DNA of 64,000 nucleotides, taken from the NCBI GenBank assembly GCA_025558095.1, contig JAIVFI010000035.1:62001-126000 (forward strand). The letters are read 5' to 3'. The stretch comes from Hyaloraphidium curvatum. Its lineage: Eukaryota > Monoblepharomycota > Hyaloraphidiomycetes > Hyaloraphidiales > Hyaloraphidiaceae. This document shows, one piece after another, positions 12,636 to 22,535 of the stretch. The notes below the pieces were generated by a model, which saw only the letters and a program-made list of their open reading frames with translations, did not search any database and was not told the origin of the DNA. Numbering within the stretch: position 1 is the stretch's first letter; the number at the start of each line of letters is the position of its first letter. The translations under genes were made by a program, and so were the position numbers.

Positions 12636-13786
12636 GAGAATAGAATAGTATTGGTGACCCGGACCTGCCCCTGGCTTGGCCGCTGTTACACCATGAGTTT
12701 GCTGCTAATTGCAAAGTTCATCGTCGTCGTGTGTCTTTTTCATTTTCCCAGTTTTCCTGTCCTTCATGGACTTTGAGATGAAGCTGGCAATGGAGTTGAG
12801 GGCCTTCTCCTTCTGCCGCCTCGCTTTGATCGTGGGCTCGAACTCCTTGATGCTAAGAGCCCAGAGCCAGGTCTCCATGTTCCACTCGCGGCCTAGTGCT
12901 TCCAATCTAGTCTGCAGCTTCTGGCGCCGCTCCACATTTGCTGAACAGTGAAACAGAAAGTGTTGTTCGTCTCCAATGTGCTCAGGGTCATGCTTGCGGA
13001 ACTTGAGTGCCGACTCGTGGTCATGAACTGCAAGGGGGTACTGGCCAGTGATCGCATACAGACAGGCCAGGGAGGTAGACTTGGGCAGATGAGTGACAGC
13101 ACGAAGAGCCATGCATGTCACTTTGTCCCTGGTTGTAGGCTTTCCCCGGCAAGGTACTCCTCCTTCGGCATCTCCACAATGAACGGGTTCCCATATTGGC
13201 CCACTGCCTTGACCTTTGTGTTGTAGAGCTTGAGCTGGAGGTCAGGACTCATCCCAGGCTGCTCCCTGATGTCACGGAGCCAGAGCCCATAAGCAGCGTT
13301 CATCTTGGCCTCTCTGCCATGCACATGGTCCTTGCTCCGGCCGGTTGAGGTCAGCTGATACCCCAGAAGCTTGAAGCTGTCGACCCTCTTCAGCTCCTGG
13401 CCCCTGTACAGGAGCTTCACACGGTGGGGTATCCTCCTGGCCATCCACTCTGTTTTGCTGACGTTGATCTCCAGCCCATTGGCACTGGCATATGCAGACA
13501 AAAGATCCAGCTGCATCTTGGCATCCTTCACCGTCTTCGAGATCAAAGTGGTGTCGTCTGCAAAGAACAATTAAAGCCAGCAAGCTGACCCACCATCCTC
13601 TCCTGATCCTCCTCGTCCTCAGTTACCATGCCCAGATCCATCCCCTTTGCACCATTGGCCTCCATGAAAGCGGTAATGTCGTTGATGAATAAGATGAAGA
13701 ACGGCAATGAGAGGGGGTCCCCCTGCTTCACTCCAGTCAGGAACTTGTTGAATGAAGTCCGACTTGGTCCCATCCTCATCCCGGAG
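12636..13786 (-). mobile_element. non-LTR retrotransposon (LINE) fragment, deleted and rearranged
   Basis: Nearly identical to the longer LINE at 27128-30436 over three blocks. On the minus strand it ends in the same 3' terminus with (TATTC)n-type tail. It lacks the block equivalent to about 27486-27895 (junction near 12988). It also has small indels near 13134 and 13570 that break the reading frame, and it stops at about 13786, well inside the reverse transcriptase. The RT catalytic strand FADDTTLISKTV is still present. It is a dead 5'-truncated copy. Confidence 0.85.
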
Positions 13787-14472
13787 CGACACCGTGTCAT
13801 CAGACTCCGACGCTGTCTGGCAGCAAGGTGGGCACGGGCTGATGGCACTGTACTGCACGTCCGTGGTCCGGTATTGACCCTCGGCATCCAGAATCTCCGA
13901 CCAAGCGTCGCACGGTGCAAATGGCGTACGCGTCCCGAGTGGACACCACTTTGGGTGGGTTCATGACCCTTGACACGCACGGCGGGACGGCTCTTGAACG
14001 CGCTTTTCCGCAGGGTCCCCCACAAAGCGTCACAAGGTAGCCGGGCCCGCGAATCGCTTGGCCAGCCCGACTAGCCCGCCGGACCCCGGTTCGTTGGTTG
14101 CCTGCATGTTGAGTTCCGGTCTCACGCATGTCCCCTCGGCCCCCAGAACGCGATCAGAGCGGCACCGAGGCTGCAACAACTCGAGGACCGGATGCCATAG
14201 ACCCCATGGAGGTTGACGCGTCAAGTCCAGGTCTGTACGCGCGTTTGATCCCGTTTCGCTGGTTGTTTAGCTGCCTATGGTCAGATGGACATCATATCGA
14301 GACTACCCACGGCACCCGCCCTCGGTCTGTCAGCACCCCTTCCGCACCCGACCCCCGACCTTGCGCATCAACAAGTGCAAATGGTTGGTGCCGACCGTAT
14401 CAAGTTTGGCACCACAGGCTGACGAGCTGGTCTTCACAGAATCAGCAGCCTCCTCAATGGACCCCCTTGTCG
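13787..14472 (+). pseudogene. probable 5' part of the interrupted Helitron-like gene
   Basis: Between the LINE fragment and the copia element. The last about 20 bp read in frame, across the copia TSD, into 20053-20283 and then into the DUF6570-like region, so at least the end of this segment is a Helitron exon. Upstream a Pro/Ser/acidic stretch (DAIDPMEVDASSP) looks like a disordered leader. Splice sites here are not resolved, and the segment may include host sequence. Confidence 0.4.
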
Positions 14473-14696
14473 TGTTGGAGTGGCTATGGGGCGTGGGGAA
14501 GACGTAGCCCCAGTGGTCTGAACCGGGTCAGAACTCAGATGGACGGGATGGGGAGAGGGACAGTTTCACGTTGACCCGTTGTCCATTCCCTTGCGATGAC
14601 AAGTCCCTAGATGACCCCTCCGGTCGTACCCAAGTATCCCCACACGCCAATAGACTCCCTATTGATACAGAATCGTAGCAACGATCCATTCCAACA
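14473..14696 (-). repeat. copia 3' LTR (224 bp)
   Basis: TG...CA ends with 7-bp terminal inverted repeats; same length and near-identical sequence to 19824-20047. Preceded by TSD copy TGTCG. Confidence 0.95.
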
Positions 14697-14744
14697 CTCC
14701 CCCTCGTTGCAAGATTCCCAAGAAGTGTCCAGAAATCCCCAAAG

Positions 14745-17700
14745 TTAGTCACGAATCTCTACAATTCCCATAAGTGCCCTGAAACGTTGAAACTTCTCCC
14801 TTGGTAGCTGTTTGGTGAGCAGATCCGCAAGCTGGTCCTCTGTGTTGATGTACTCCAGCTGTATCTCTCCACTATCAATTTTCTCCCTCACAAAATGGTA
14901 CTGCACTCCAATGTGCTTGGTACGTTCGTGAAAGACAGGATTCTGCGCCAGCTTGATAGCCCCCTCATTGTCCTCCTTGATGACTGTTGGCCCTTGCTGA
15001 GGAAATCCCAATTCCTCCAATAAACTCCTTAGCCACGCAACTTGACGTCCAGCATAAGATAGAGCCATGTACTCGGCCTCTGTTGTTGAAAGAGCCACCA
15101 CTGGTTGCAGTTGCGACTTGTAGATGATAAGACCGTTCCCCATCATCACTACAACCCCAGTTGTTGACTTCCCAGTGTCAAGATCCCCAGCAAAACTGGC
15201 GTCTGCATATCCATGCAATGCTTTGGTCATGTCCAGATTCGGATCCCTCTTGTAAACCAAGCCAAAGTCAGCTGTTCCCTTCAAGTATCTGGTTGTCTTC
15301 TTGACTTGCTCCACTGCTTCACGAGTAGGTGCCATCCCATGACGGCTCTCCGTGATAATAGGTAAGGCAATGTCTGGCCTGGTGAAGTTCATAGCATACA
15401 TCCAACTTCCCACCATTGATCTGAACGGAAAACGTCCGATTTCCTGCTCCTCAGCAGCAGACAACTCCGTCTTCCGTTTCCTGAGCTTCACCCCAACGTC
15501 CATAGGTACAGAAACTGCATTGCAAGTGTCCATTCCGAAGTCCTCCAAGGCTTTCTTGATGTAGTTGGACTGCTTGATTGTGATTGTTCCAGCCTTCTCG
15601 TCCTGCTTGATTTCCAAAGCCAGGAACTTTTTCATGCGACCCATGTAACGTATCTTAATCCGCTTTCCCAGTTCCTCAAGAAATGCAATCGTCCGGTTTT
15701 CGTCCGTTGAGCTACATCCAAAGTCGTCCACATGAATAATCATCAAAAGAAACCAATCATCTTGCCGCAGAAAGTAGATGCAGTACTCCTTTGAGCAACG
15801 TATAAGCCCCATCTCCGTGAGTATCTCGTGCAGGTGTCTGTGCCAAGCACGTGCAGCTTGCACAAGTCCATAAACCGCAACTCCAGGTCGAATTACAGTA
15901 GGTCTTCCATCAGTAAACTCAGGTAAATCCATCCCTTGAGCTGGATACAAGCAAACTTCCTCGTTCTCCTGGAGCTTAGCCTGTAGAAATGCAGCATTTG
16001 CATCAGCCTGATGTACAATCATGTTGTTCTGAGCAGATATCCAAAAGAAAAGCCGTACAGCAGCAGCAGAAGGTACAGGTGCAAAGGATTGACCAAAAGA
16101 AGATGGATCCTGCCAATCACCCCTTGCCACCCATCGAGCCTTGTAGTTTTCCTCCCCCACAATGCTGCCATCAGCTCCAGGTTTGAGGTCAAATACAAAT
16201 TGGCTTCCAACCGCGAATTTTTCCTTGCCCTCAGGCAATCCCATGATGTTGTACGCATCTCTGCTCTTGAAGTTGCCAATCTCACGTTCCATTGCCTTGG
16301 CCCACATCTCACGATCCTCTGAACGCATTGCCTCTGCATAGTTCCGTGGTACACGTGCTCCAGTGCTTGCAGCAAAGATTCCATCCATGTGTGCCATGTC
16401 CTCCCAAGTTGGTAGGTGTCCCTGCCAGTCCAGGTGGTCCTGGACCTCCTCCATCAGGAAATTGATCGATTCCAGCGTGATCACGTTGATCTCCTTCTCG
16501 TTGCTCGTGTTGGGGGCTTTCCACCACTCCCCAGGAGGTCTTGGAGCTCTGCTGGATGACCTTGTAGGAAAAGGTATCTTGGAACCCGTTCCAGCCGCCC
16601 CAGCGCCTCCCTGAGCTCCGCTGCTTGATGAAGATGCTCCTCCAGGCTCCCCACGTTGGTCTGTGGCTTCCCTAGCCGCACGATCACCAGAAAGTTGCGA
16701 TCCACCAACTGCCTTTCCTCCCCCTGGATCGCCACTTCCACTGTTCCCAGAGCCTCTTCCACGAGCCACCAGCTCGTCCTCACTTTCGCTCTGAGCTCGT
16801 TGATCGCGTGACAGACGTAAATCCGCGCCTCGGCTGCCGGAACTTGAAGATTGATGTTGAGTACCTCCAACTTCCAGTCTTTGACCTCCTCCCCCGGCCT
16901 CCTGGCGCTCAGGTTGACGCTGCACACGGTCTCCCTGTGTCCCACGATGCTCCTGGTTGCCGTCGTCGATTGGATCTGCGGAACGGACCCGCCGTGGCGT
17001 CTCCAATGACGCCTCCAATTCCTCAGGCTGCGCCGACTCCTCCACTGCAAGTCGACGGTTCAATACAGCGCTCGGGTCCGCGTCCTCAGGTAGTTTTTCG
17101 ACCGAAACTCCGCTTTCCAGAACCCGCATGTAGCTCTTGAGCGTCTTGTTTGACCAGCGTTCCTCGAAAACGACATCACGTGAGTCAAAAATCCTCCCGG
17201 TCTCAAGATTCTGGACCGTAAATGCCTTCGATCGCGAGCTCATTCCCAGGTAGCGGCATTGTACCGCCTTAGCATCCCATTTGCCGCGCTTATCCTTGTC
17301 GACGATCGCGTAACACGTTTCTCCGAAACGTCGGATGTGGCTAATGTTCGCCCGTCTCCCAGTCAGCAGTTGAAACGGCGTAGACCCTTTCTGCCACGTC
17401 TTTGTATTCGGCAAACGATTGCGCGTATTGATATGATGCTTCAATGCGTATCCCCAAAGCGGCTTCGGCGATTTCGAGTCGATCAGGATGGTCCGGGTCC
17501 CTTCCTCAGCCGTCCGGTTCCGCCGCTCAATGACTTCGTTTTGCGCAGGCCGATTCGTTACCGACGATTCCAACTTGATTCCCTCGTTCTTGCAGTACGC
17601 TTCGAGCCGTTTTGACGAGAATTCACCTCCGGGATCGACCCGCATGCATCCGACCTTTAGGCTGAACTGGTTCTTCACCCACTCGGCAAAGTGCATCATC

Positions 17701-19649
17701 CAGTCCTCCGCCTCCGATTTGTGCTTCAATAGGAACGCAAACTCCGCAGAAGTGTACTCGTCGACTGCATGCAATGCCCAGCGTTCTCCATGCACCGTTG
17801 CAACGTCCGATTGTATCAGGTCCCAGTGAGTCAGCTCAAACGGCCGCGAGACTTTCCGCTCCGACTCCGGATAGGGCAACTGATGCATCTTCCCCATCAC
17901 GCACTCCTTACAGAAGTTGTTGTGGTTTCCAGCAAACACGTACTCCTCCAATCCATCCACAATCCCAGCCTGTTGAACCTTCCTGAGTGCCGCGATCGGG
18001 TAGTGCCCGCAGCGCCCATGCGCAATCTCCGCGCTCAAATCCCCTTCCTGAGCACTCAGCATGATCTGTTCGTCATGCTCGTTGAGGATTTCCGCGTTGA
18101 GATAGTAAACGTGACGATCTATGCGGCAAGTGCCCCGCACGTCGCCGCCCTTGGTGATGGCCCCTCCATCCGGACCCAGAAGCGTGTAGTATCCCATCTG
18201 CCCCAGTCTCCCAATCGAAATGAGCGTTGCAGGAAGATCTTTGATGAAAAGCACATCTTCCAGGGTGACGATGTCGCCAGAATTGGTGAGCTTGATCTTG
18301 AGCTTTCCGACTTCGATCGCACGCGCGATCCCTTTTCCCATTCGAACATCAACTGCATCGCACGGCTTGATGCCGTAGAGCAGTTCCCTGATTCCCGTCG
18401 CGTGCACGGACGCGCCGCTATCCCCCATCAGCCTGCCGCGCATCTCCTGGCCCGTCTTCGCCGCGTGCACGACGTGTTCCGGGGGTTTTTCGTATCCACC
18501 GTCCCCCGTCGTCTCCCCATCGTTTCCCTCGATTCCGCCCTCCATCATGAACAGGAACGCGCCGAATCGATCTTCCAGATCGGGGAGATCGCCCAGGGTG
18601 AGCGTGTTCTGCTGCTCTCGTGCCGTTTTCCCATCGTCCTTCCTCCAGCACACGGCCTCGAGATGACCGTCCTTTCCGCACTTGTTGCAGGTTTTGTCAC
18701 GATGGGTGCAGTCCTTCTTGACGTGTCCACCCTTCCCGCAGCAGAGGCACGTGATTCCCGAGCCGTTTTCGCCCTCCGCCGTGGCCTGCCGACCCCCGCG
18801 ATTTCCGAACCCTCGCCCGCGACCCCTTGAACCCCCGCGGTCACCTCCATGGCCACCCCGTGATCCTCCGCGATCCCTGCCACGGTTTAGAGCGTACATC
18901 AACGTGTTTGGAGCGGGATTCACGGTTATGTTGGCTGCCCCAGGTGAGTACGTATCACCATTTTGCTCAGCTCGCTTGATCATAGTCTCCTCTTCCATCT
19001 CCATCCTCTTCTGAAGGTATGCAACGTTCAAGATAGGGTGTTTCTTCACTCCATTTTCAGTCTTCCACTCGTGTTTGGTCTGTGCTCCCAGCCAAATGCC
19101 GTCAATCTCGGCCCGAACTTGATCGAACTCAGGTAGGTCCTTCAGGACTTTCCTCCAGATGCTCATATCATCGTCATCTCCCTTCAGCTTTCCCAGTGCT
19201 TCAACTTCCATCTTTTTCTGCATGAAGCGGGTAAAATTCGGAGCCACCCGGTCGGTTTTGATGAACTCAAAGCTGTAGTACTGGACCTCGGCGTTCCCTT
19301 GCTGCGCCACATTTTCCGTCACGAAACGCTTCTCTAGGTAGTCCCAGATGTCCTTAGCAGTGTCCATCCTGCTGCAGATCCTTTTGAGACCAATAGAGAG
19401 TGATCCTACCAGGATCCCTTGAGCTTTCTGGTCCTTCGTGTTCCAGGCTGACAAATCATCTTCCGTCTTTCCTCCCTGCCCTACCACGGGCTTTGCCACC
19501 TTTCCAGTCACAATTTGCCAGTCACTCTCCCTCTGGAGCTTGGCCTTGATGTCAATTAACCAATCCTGGTAATTGGTTTGTGATCCGGTTTCCTCGAGCT
19601 TGGCCCCCCCAAACAATGCCACACGGGTTCCTCCGACCGAAATCTCCAT
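14745..19649 (-). CDS. copia Gag-Pol polyprotein (1,634 aa)
   Basis: Single ORF from ATG 19649. Gag (UBN2-like) occupies the first 300 residues and ends with an RG-rich stretch and two CCHC knuckles, CLCCGKGGHVKKDC and CNKCGKDGHLEAVC. The aspartic protease has GDSGASVHATG (about residue 411). Integrase follows with an HHCC zinc domain (HGRCGHYP ... CKECVMGK, about 540-590) and a DDE core (HWDLIQSD, MRVDPGGEF, NEVIERRNR). A Ser/Arg/Glu-rich linker leads to reverse transcriptase (VHQADANAAFLQAK; catalytic strand IIHVDDFG near 1303, with HVDD in place of the usual YVDD), then RNase H (GYADASFAGD, STTEAEYMAL) to the end. All catalytic motifs are present; domain order Gag-PR-IN-RT-RH defines Pseudoviridae-type copia. 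Confidence 0.95.
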   Translation of the reverse strand: MEISVGGTRVALFGGAKLEETGSQTNYQDWLIDIKAKLQRESDWQIVTGKVAKPVVGQGGKTEDDLSAWNTKDQKAQGILVGSLSIGLKRICSRMDTAKDIWDYLEKRFVTENVAQQGNAEVQYYSFEFIKTDRVAPNFTRFMQKKMEVEALGKLKGDDDDMSIWRKVLKDLPEFDQVRAEIDGIWLGAQTKHEWKTENGVKKHPILNVAYLQKRMEMEEETMIKRAEQNGDTYSPGAANITVNPAPNTLMYALNRGRDRGGSRGGHGGDRGGSRGRGRGFGNRGGRQATAEGENGSGITCLCCGKGGHVKKDCTHRDKTCNKCGKDGHLEAVCWRKDDGKTAREQQNTLTLGDLPDLEDRFGAFLFMMEGGIEGNDGETTGDGGYEKPPEHVVHAAKTGQEMRGRLMGDSGASVHATGIRELLYGIKPCDAVDVRMGKGIARAIEVGKLKIKLTNSGDIVTLEDVLFIKDLPATLISIGRLGQMGYYTLLGPDGGAITKGGDVRGTCRIDRHVYYLNAEILNEHDEQIMLSAQEGDLSAEIAHGRCGHYPIAALRKVQQAGIVDGLEEYVFAGNHNNFCKECVMGKMHQLPYPESERKVSRPFELTHWDLIQSDVATVHGERWALHAVDEYTSAEFAFLLKHKSEAEDWMMHFAEWVKNQFSLKVGCMRVDPGGEFSSKRLEAYCKNEGIKLESSVTNRPAQNEVIERRNRTAEEGTRTILIDSKSPKPLWGYALKHHINTRNRLPNTKTWQKGSTPFQLLTGRRANISHIRRFGETCYAIVDKDKRGKWDAKAVQCRYLGMSSRSKAFTVQNLETGRIFDSRDVVFEERWSNKTLKSYMRVLESGVSVEKLPEDADPSAVLNRRLAVEESAQPEELEASLETPRRVRSADPIDDGNQEHRGTQGDRVQRQPERQEAGGGGQRLEVGGTQHQSSSSGSRGADLRLSRDQRAQSESEDELVARGRGSGNSGSGDPGGGKAVGGSQLSGDRAAREATDQRGEPGGASSSSSGAQGGAGAAGTGSKIPFPTRSSSRAPRPPGEWWKAPNTSNEKEINVITLESINFLMEEVQDHLDWQGHLPTWEDMAHMDGIFAASTGARVPRNYAEAMRSEDREMWAKAMEREIGNFKSRDAYNIMGLPEGKEKFAVGSQFVFDLKPGADGSIVGEENYKARWVARGDWQDPSSFGQSFAPVPSAAAVRLFFWISAQNNMIVHQADANAAFLQAKLQENEEVCLYPAQGMDLPEFTDGRPTVIRPGVAVYGLVQAARAWHRHLHEILTEMGLIRCSKEYCIYFLRQDDWFLLMIIHVDDFGCSSTDENRTIAFLEELGKRIKIRYMGRMKKFLALEIKQDEKAGTITIKQSNYIKKALEDFGMDTCNAVSVPMDVGVKLRKRKTELSAAEEQEIGRFPFRSMVGSWMYAMNFTRPDIALPIITESRHGMAPTREAVEQVKKTTRYLKGTADFGLVYKRDPNLDMTKALHGYADASFAGDLDTGKSTTGVVVMMGNGLIIYKSQLQPVVALSTTEAEYMALSYAGRQVAWLRSLLEELGFPQQGPTVIKEDNEGAIKLAQNPVFHERTKHIGVQYHFVREKIDSGEIQLEYINTEDQLADLLTKQLPREKFQRFRALMGIVEIRD

Positions 19650-19810
19650 CCCGGCCGCCGCAGCACCTCTAGTGCTTCACGCGCTCTTTCTAGCGCCCAC
19701 TGAGTCCACCCAGGCGGTCCTGGAGACCAGACTCAGCTGGATGCGGTCCCCTCGGCTGGTTGCGCCACACGCAACTTCAAAGCCGCGCAAAAGTGTTCTG
19801 GACACCCTTT

Positions 19811-19823
19811 GGGCTCATAGACC
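19811..19823 (-). other. copia primer-binding site (tRNA-iMet anticodon-arm type)
   Basis: Directly inside the 5' LTR the plus-strand reads GGGCTCATAGACC. The related element at 35050-35061 has GGGCTCATAACC, which matches the anticodon arm of fungal-type initiator tRNA-Met. This fits copia-like half-tRNA priming; this copy has one extra base. Confidence 0.55.
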
Positions 19824-20047
19824 TGTTGGAGTGGCTATGGGGCGTGGGGAAGACGTAGCCCCAGTGGTCTGAACCGGGTCAGAACTCAGATGGACGGGAT
19901 GGGGAGAGGGACAGTTTCACGTTGACCCGTTGTCCATTCCCTTGCGATGACAAGTCCCTAGATGACCCCTCCGGTCGTACCCAAGTATCCCCACACGCCA
20001 ATAGACTCCCTATTGATACAGAATCGTAGCAACGATCCATTCCAACA
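19824..20047 (-). repeat. copia 5' LTR (224 bp)
   Basis: Partner of 14473-14696; followed by TSD copy TGTCG at 20048-20052. Confidence 0.95.
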
Positions 20048-20052
20048 TGTCG

Positions 20053-20283
20053 ACCCCGCTTATTCGACCACCAAGGGCTTTGCCCGCGCTCGGTTCGTCA
20101 AGACCGTACGGGTGTCCGTGTCGACCCCTGCAACGTTCCACACGGGTTTGCTTGTCCTCCAGAGAACAATGAGGAACGAATGAAGTGCATGGAAGCTTGG
20201 TTGGATGCGGTCAGTGAGCAAGCTATGGAGCAGGCAGTCTGCGGGTCGTGTGCACGTCTCTGCTTCAAACGTCATTCCACCAC
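20053..20283 (+). pseudogene. Helitron-like gene piece between two LTR elements
   Basis: An open frame (FDHQGLCPRS ... PPENNEERMKCMEAWLD ... VCGSCARLCFKRHST) continues without a stop into the DUF6570-like block at 25945 once the chromovirus-derived element and one CCAC copy are removed. The CGSCARLC pair is a likely zinc-binding site. No function can be carried out by this isolated 231-bp piece. Confidence 0.65.
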
Positions 20284-20565
20284 TGCGACGGTCCGGGTCG
20301 GAACCGGGCCTGAAGCTCTAACCCGGCGCGCGAATCCCGCTCGGCTCTTCGGGTCGGATAGGCCCTGAATATGAATAAGCGAACAGCGCTGAAGATACTT
20401 GACTGTAGCCGGGGGAAAGAGGTTACGGGATGTCTCCCGGGGTGCGTCCCAAGGGCTCTCAGAACGAGGATCCGGCCGGGCGGGGTTCCGCACGGTGGTC
20501 GAACGACACGGAGAGCACGTAGAGTCAACTGGCGATCAAGATTGTACTGTTACATGTCCCGCTCT

Positions 20566-20574
20566 TTATATATC
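20566..20574 (-). promoter_or_regulatory. LTR TATA box
   Basis: Minus strand reads TATATAAAG, about 20 bp downstream of the 11-bp array. Oriented to transcribe the element's sense strand. Confidence 0.6.
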
Positions 20575-20593
20575 CCAGGAGGGTGGCTGTGCC

Positions 20594-20681
20594 GAGTCAC
20601 TTGCGAGTCGCTCGCGAGTCGCTCGCGAGTGACTCGCGAGTCACTCGCGAGTCGATCGCGAGTCGATCACGAGTCGATCGC
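20594..20681 (-). repeat. array of eight 11-bp GAGTC-type units in the LTR
   Basis: Eight head-to-tail units of the form GAGTCGCTCGC with variation mainly at positions 5-8. The 11-bp period is near one helical turn. It lies just upstream of the LTR TATA box and looks like an enhancer or operator array. Confidence 0.75.
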
Positions 20682-20901
20682 GAGGACCGACGCCTCCACG
20701 CCTCCGAACCGAAAATGAAAATACCCTTGTCCGAATGTCAGACGTCCTGTACCTTCGCACCCCCCCACCCAAAAGAAGGCGCCGCCCTCGGCGCCACGAA
20801 ATCGAAGATCCTCCGCGGAGTGACGTCATGCTTGCAGTAGAAGATGTTGAAGGCCGAGGTGGAGACAACAGATGTTGGAGAGTGTAGGGCCGAAGGGTGG
20901 C

Positions 20902-22167
20902 TTAGGCGTCCTCAAAGTCGACGTCGGCGTCCGCCTCGTCGTCGCTCGGCGGCGGGGCGCGGAGCCGGCGGGTAAAGCCGAGAGCGAAGGCGGCATGCAC
21001 GGCTGAGCCGTCCGCGGCCGAGGGGGTGTAGACCGGGGGCATGGTCGACTTGTAGGGAGCGGCCGGGATGTCGTCGTACAGGGCGGCCAAGAGGCCGTCG
21101 TCCTGCGAGACGATGGAGGAGGCGTCGCTGCTGGACACGCTCTCGGGGCGAGGAGCTGGAGGTTGCATATCCCCAGCCTCATCGTCGGAGGTGACGAGGT
21201 CCTCGTCCTTGACGCGGCCGACCGGCGTGGAGGTGACCACGGCGGGCGTCGTTTGCCCCGCCAGGGGAGCCACTTGATTGCCGAGGAAGCGACGCAGGAG
21301 GGCCCGTTGCTCGTCGGCGGTCTTGGTGAAGTGCTCGCGCTGCGCGTTCAGGCCGGCCGTGAGGAGCGTGGTGTGGTCTTGAGCTGAAAGCATGAGCTGC
21401 TTGTGCTGCTCCGACCCAAATCGCTGCAGATGGGCCGCCAGGACGCTCTTGAGGTCGGCCGCAAACTCCGCCATGGGGCCATTGTTGTGACGGGCGAGAT
21501 TGGTCTCGACGACGGTCTCGATGGTGGTTTCGAGGTTGGTCCCGGTCTGAGCAACCAGCCCGGCGAGGGAAGAGCCGAACTCCCTCAACTCCTCGATGGT
21601 AGCTTCGTCCACCAGGAGAATGCCGTTGAAGTTCTGACGTTGAGCCTCGAGCACCAACGCAAGCCGGTCGAGCTGCGTCTCGATGGCACCGAGACGAGCG
21701 TCGTCGGTCCGGCGCAAGGCGGTGACGGCGAACTCAAGTTCGCGGTGGCGGCCACTGAGGACCACCTGGAGCTCGTCACGCTGCTGGCGGATCTGGGCGT
21801 CCAGGCGGGCCTCTTGCTGCTCGAGCGTCGCCGTTACGCGGTCAAGAGCGTGCTGCTCCAGGTTGCCGACATTGACGAGGGTGTTGAGCACCGGGTGGAG
21901 TGCGTCGAGGGCTGCGCGGATGGGCATGACCGCGGAGAAGGCGGCCTGCTCGACCTTGTGCAAGTGGGCCGTCGTCTGGGAGTGTCTGACGTCGAGGTCG
22001 GCCCGGAGGTCGTCCAGCCGGGTCGAGAGGGAGGCAAGCGCCGACCGATAGTCCGGGGGTACGACGCCAGGCAACGCAGCGACGGGCGCAGTCGCCGGCG
22101 GCGGCGCCGTGGCCACATGCGGCCGGCGGGGCCGCAGGTTGTGGCCGGCAGTCGTGGGGGTCGCCAT
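20902..22167 (-). CDS. coiled-coil accessory protein of the LTR element (421 aa)
   Basis: ATG at 22167 gives MATPTTAGHNLRPRRP. Residues about 40-300 are a long helical, Gln/Leu/Arg-rich region with heptad character (LEQQEARLDAQIRQQ, LDRLALVLEAQRQ). The C-terminal 120 residues are acidic and Ser-rich, ending DEADADVDFEDA. I recognise no family. It is not a recognisable protease, RT or envelope. It is driven by its own TATA-plus-array promoter at 22235-22391, the same design as the LTR promoter, and lies in the same orientation as gag. Possible roles such as a structural or second Gag-like protein are guesses. Confidence 0.65.
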   Translation of the reverse strand: MATPTTAGHNLRPRRPHVATAPPPATAPVAALPGVVPPDYRSALASLSTRLDDLRADLDVRHSQTTAHLHKVEQAAFSAVMPIRAALDALHPVLNTLVNVGNLEQHALDRVTATLEQQEARLDAQIRQQRDELQVVLSGRHRELEFAVTALRRTDDARLGAIETQLDRLALVLEAQRQNFNGILLVDEATIEELREFGSSLAGLVAQTGTNLETTIETVVETNLARHNNGPMAEFAADLKSVLAAHLQRFGSEQHKQLMLSAQDHTTLLTAGLNAQREHFTKTADEQRALLRRFLGNQVAPLAGQTTPAVVTSTPVGRVKDEDLVTSDDEAGDMQPPAPRPESVSSSDASSIVSQDDGLLAALYDDIPAAPYKSTMPPVYTPSAADGSAVHAAFALGFTRRLRAPPPSDDEADADVDFEDA

Positions 22168-22234
22168 GGGAGACGGTAGCGGCGAGGTCGACGTTGGGTG
22201 CGTAGTCCGCGGCCGCGGCCTCCTGTGGTCCGCC

Positions 22235-22243
22235 GCTTATATG
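22235..22243 (-). promoter_or_regulatory. internal TATA-like box
   Basis: Minus strand CCATATAAG, about 23 bp downstream of the internal 11-bp array and 70 bp upstream of the coiled-coil ORF; spacing matches that in the LTR. Confidence 0.5.
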
Positions 22244-22265
22244 GTGCGAAGCGCAGGCAACTCGC

Positions 22266-22391
22266 GAGTGCATCGCAAGTCGCTCGCGAGTGACTTGCGA
22301 GCGACTCGCGAGTGACTCGCGAGTCACTTGCGAGTCAACCGCGAGCCAACCGCGAGTCAACCGCGAGTCAACTGCGAGTCGAGTCGACCGC
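22266..22391. repeat. internal array of about eleven 11-bp GAGTC-type units
   Basis: Ten contiguous 11-bp units followed by a shortened unit and one more, related to the LTR array. It sits between the divergent coiled-coil ORF (minus) and zinc-finger gene (plus), so it could control both. Confidence 0.75.
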
Positions 22392-22535
22392 GAGTTCGCC
22401 CGCACACCGGGTCACCAGTCCCCGCCACGGGGGACGGGGCGCGAGCGAGGGCCGTACGCCATTGCGTCGACGAAAGCGCTCGCGGGGGATCGCGACGTAG
22501 GGTCCAGAAGAGCTGGGGGGATCTCCGCGCCTGTC

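Larger units (their letters stand above)
14473..20047 (-). mobile_element. complete Ty1/copia LTR retrotransposon, TSD TGTCG
   Basis: Two 224-bp LTRs (14473-14696 and 19824-20047) begin TGTTGGA and end TCCAACA and are essentially identical. They flank a single 1,634-codon Gag-Pol ORF. The 5-bp target-site duplication TGTCG is present at 14468-14472 and 20048-20052. A purine-rich tract adjoins the 3' LTR (minus strand, 14705-14697), and a tRNA-like primer site adjoins the 5' LTR. Intact ORF, matching LTRs and perfect TSD suggest a recent, possibly mobile copy, inserted into the Helitron gene. Confidence 0.95.
20284..20759 (-). repeat. chromovirus-type 3' LTR (476 bp)
   Basis: Same sequence as 25469-25944 at an offset of 5,185 bp. 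Contains a minus-strand TATA box and an 11-bp repeat array. Confidence 0.95.

Noticed and set aside
20594..20681. Short regular repeats considered as a CRISPR array
   Set aside because: Units are 11 bp and contiguous with no unique spacers; the DNA is eukaryotic and the array sits in an LTR promoter.
21403..22179. 258-codon plus-strand ORF inside the LTR element
   Set aside because: Antisense shadow of the coiled-coil ORF 20902-22167, which has its own promoter-like signals.
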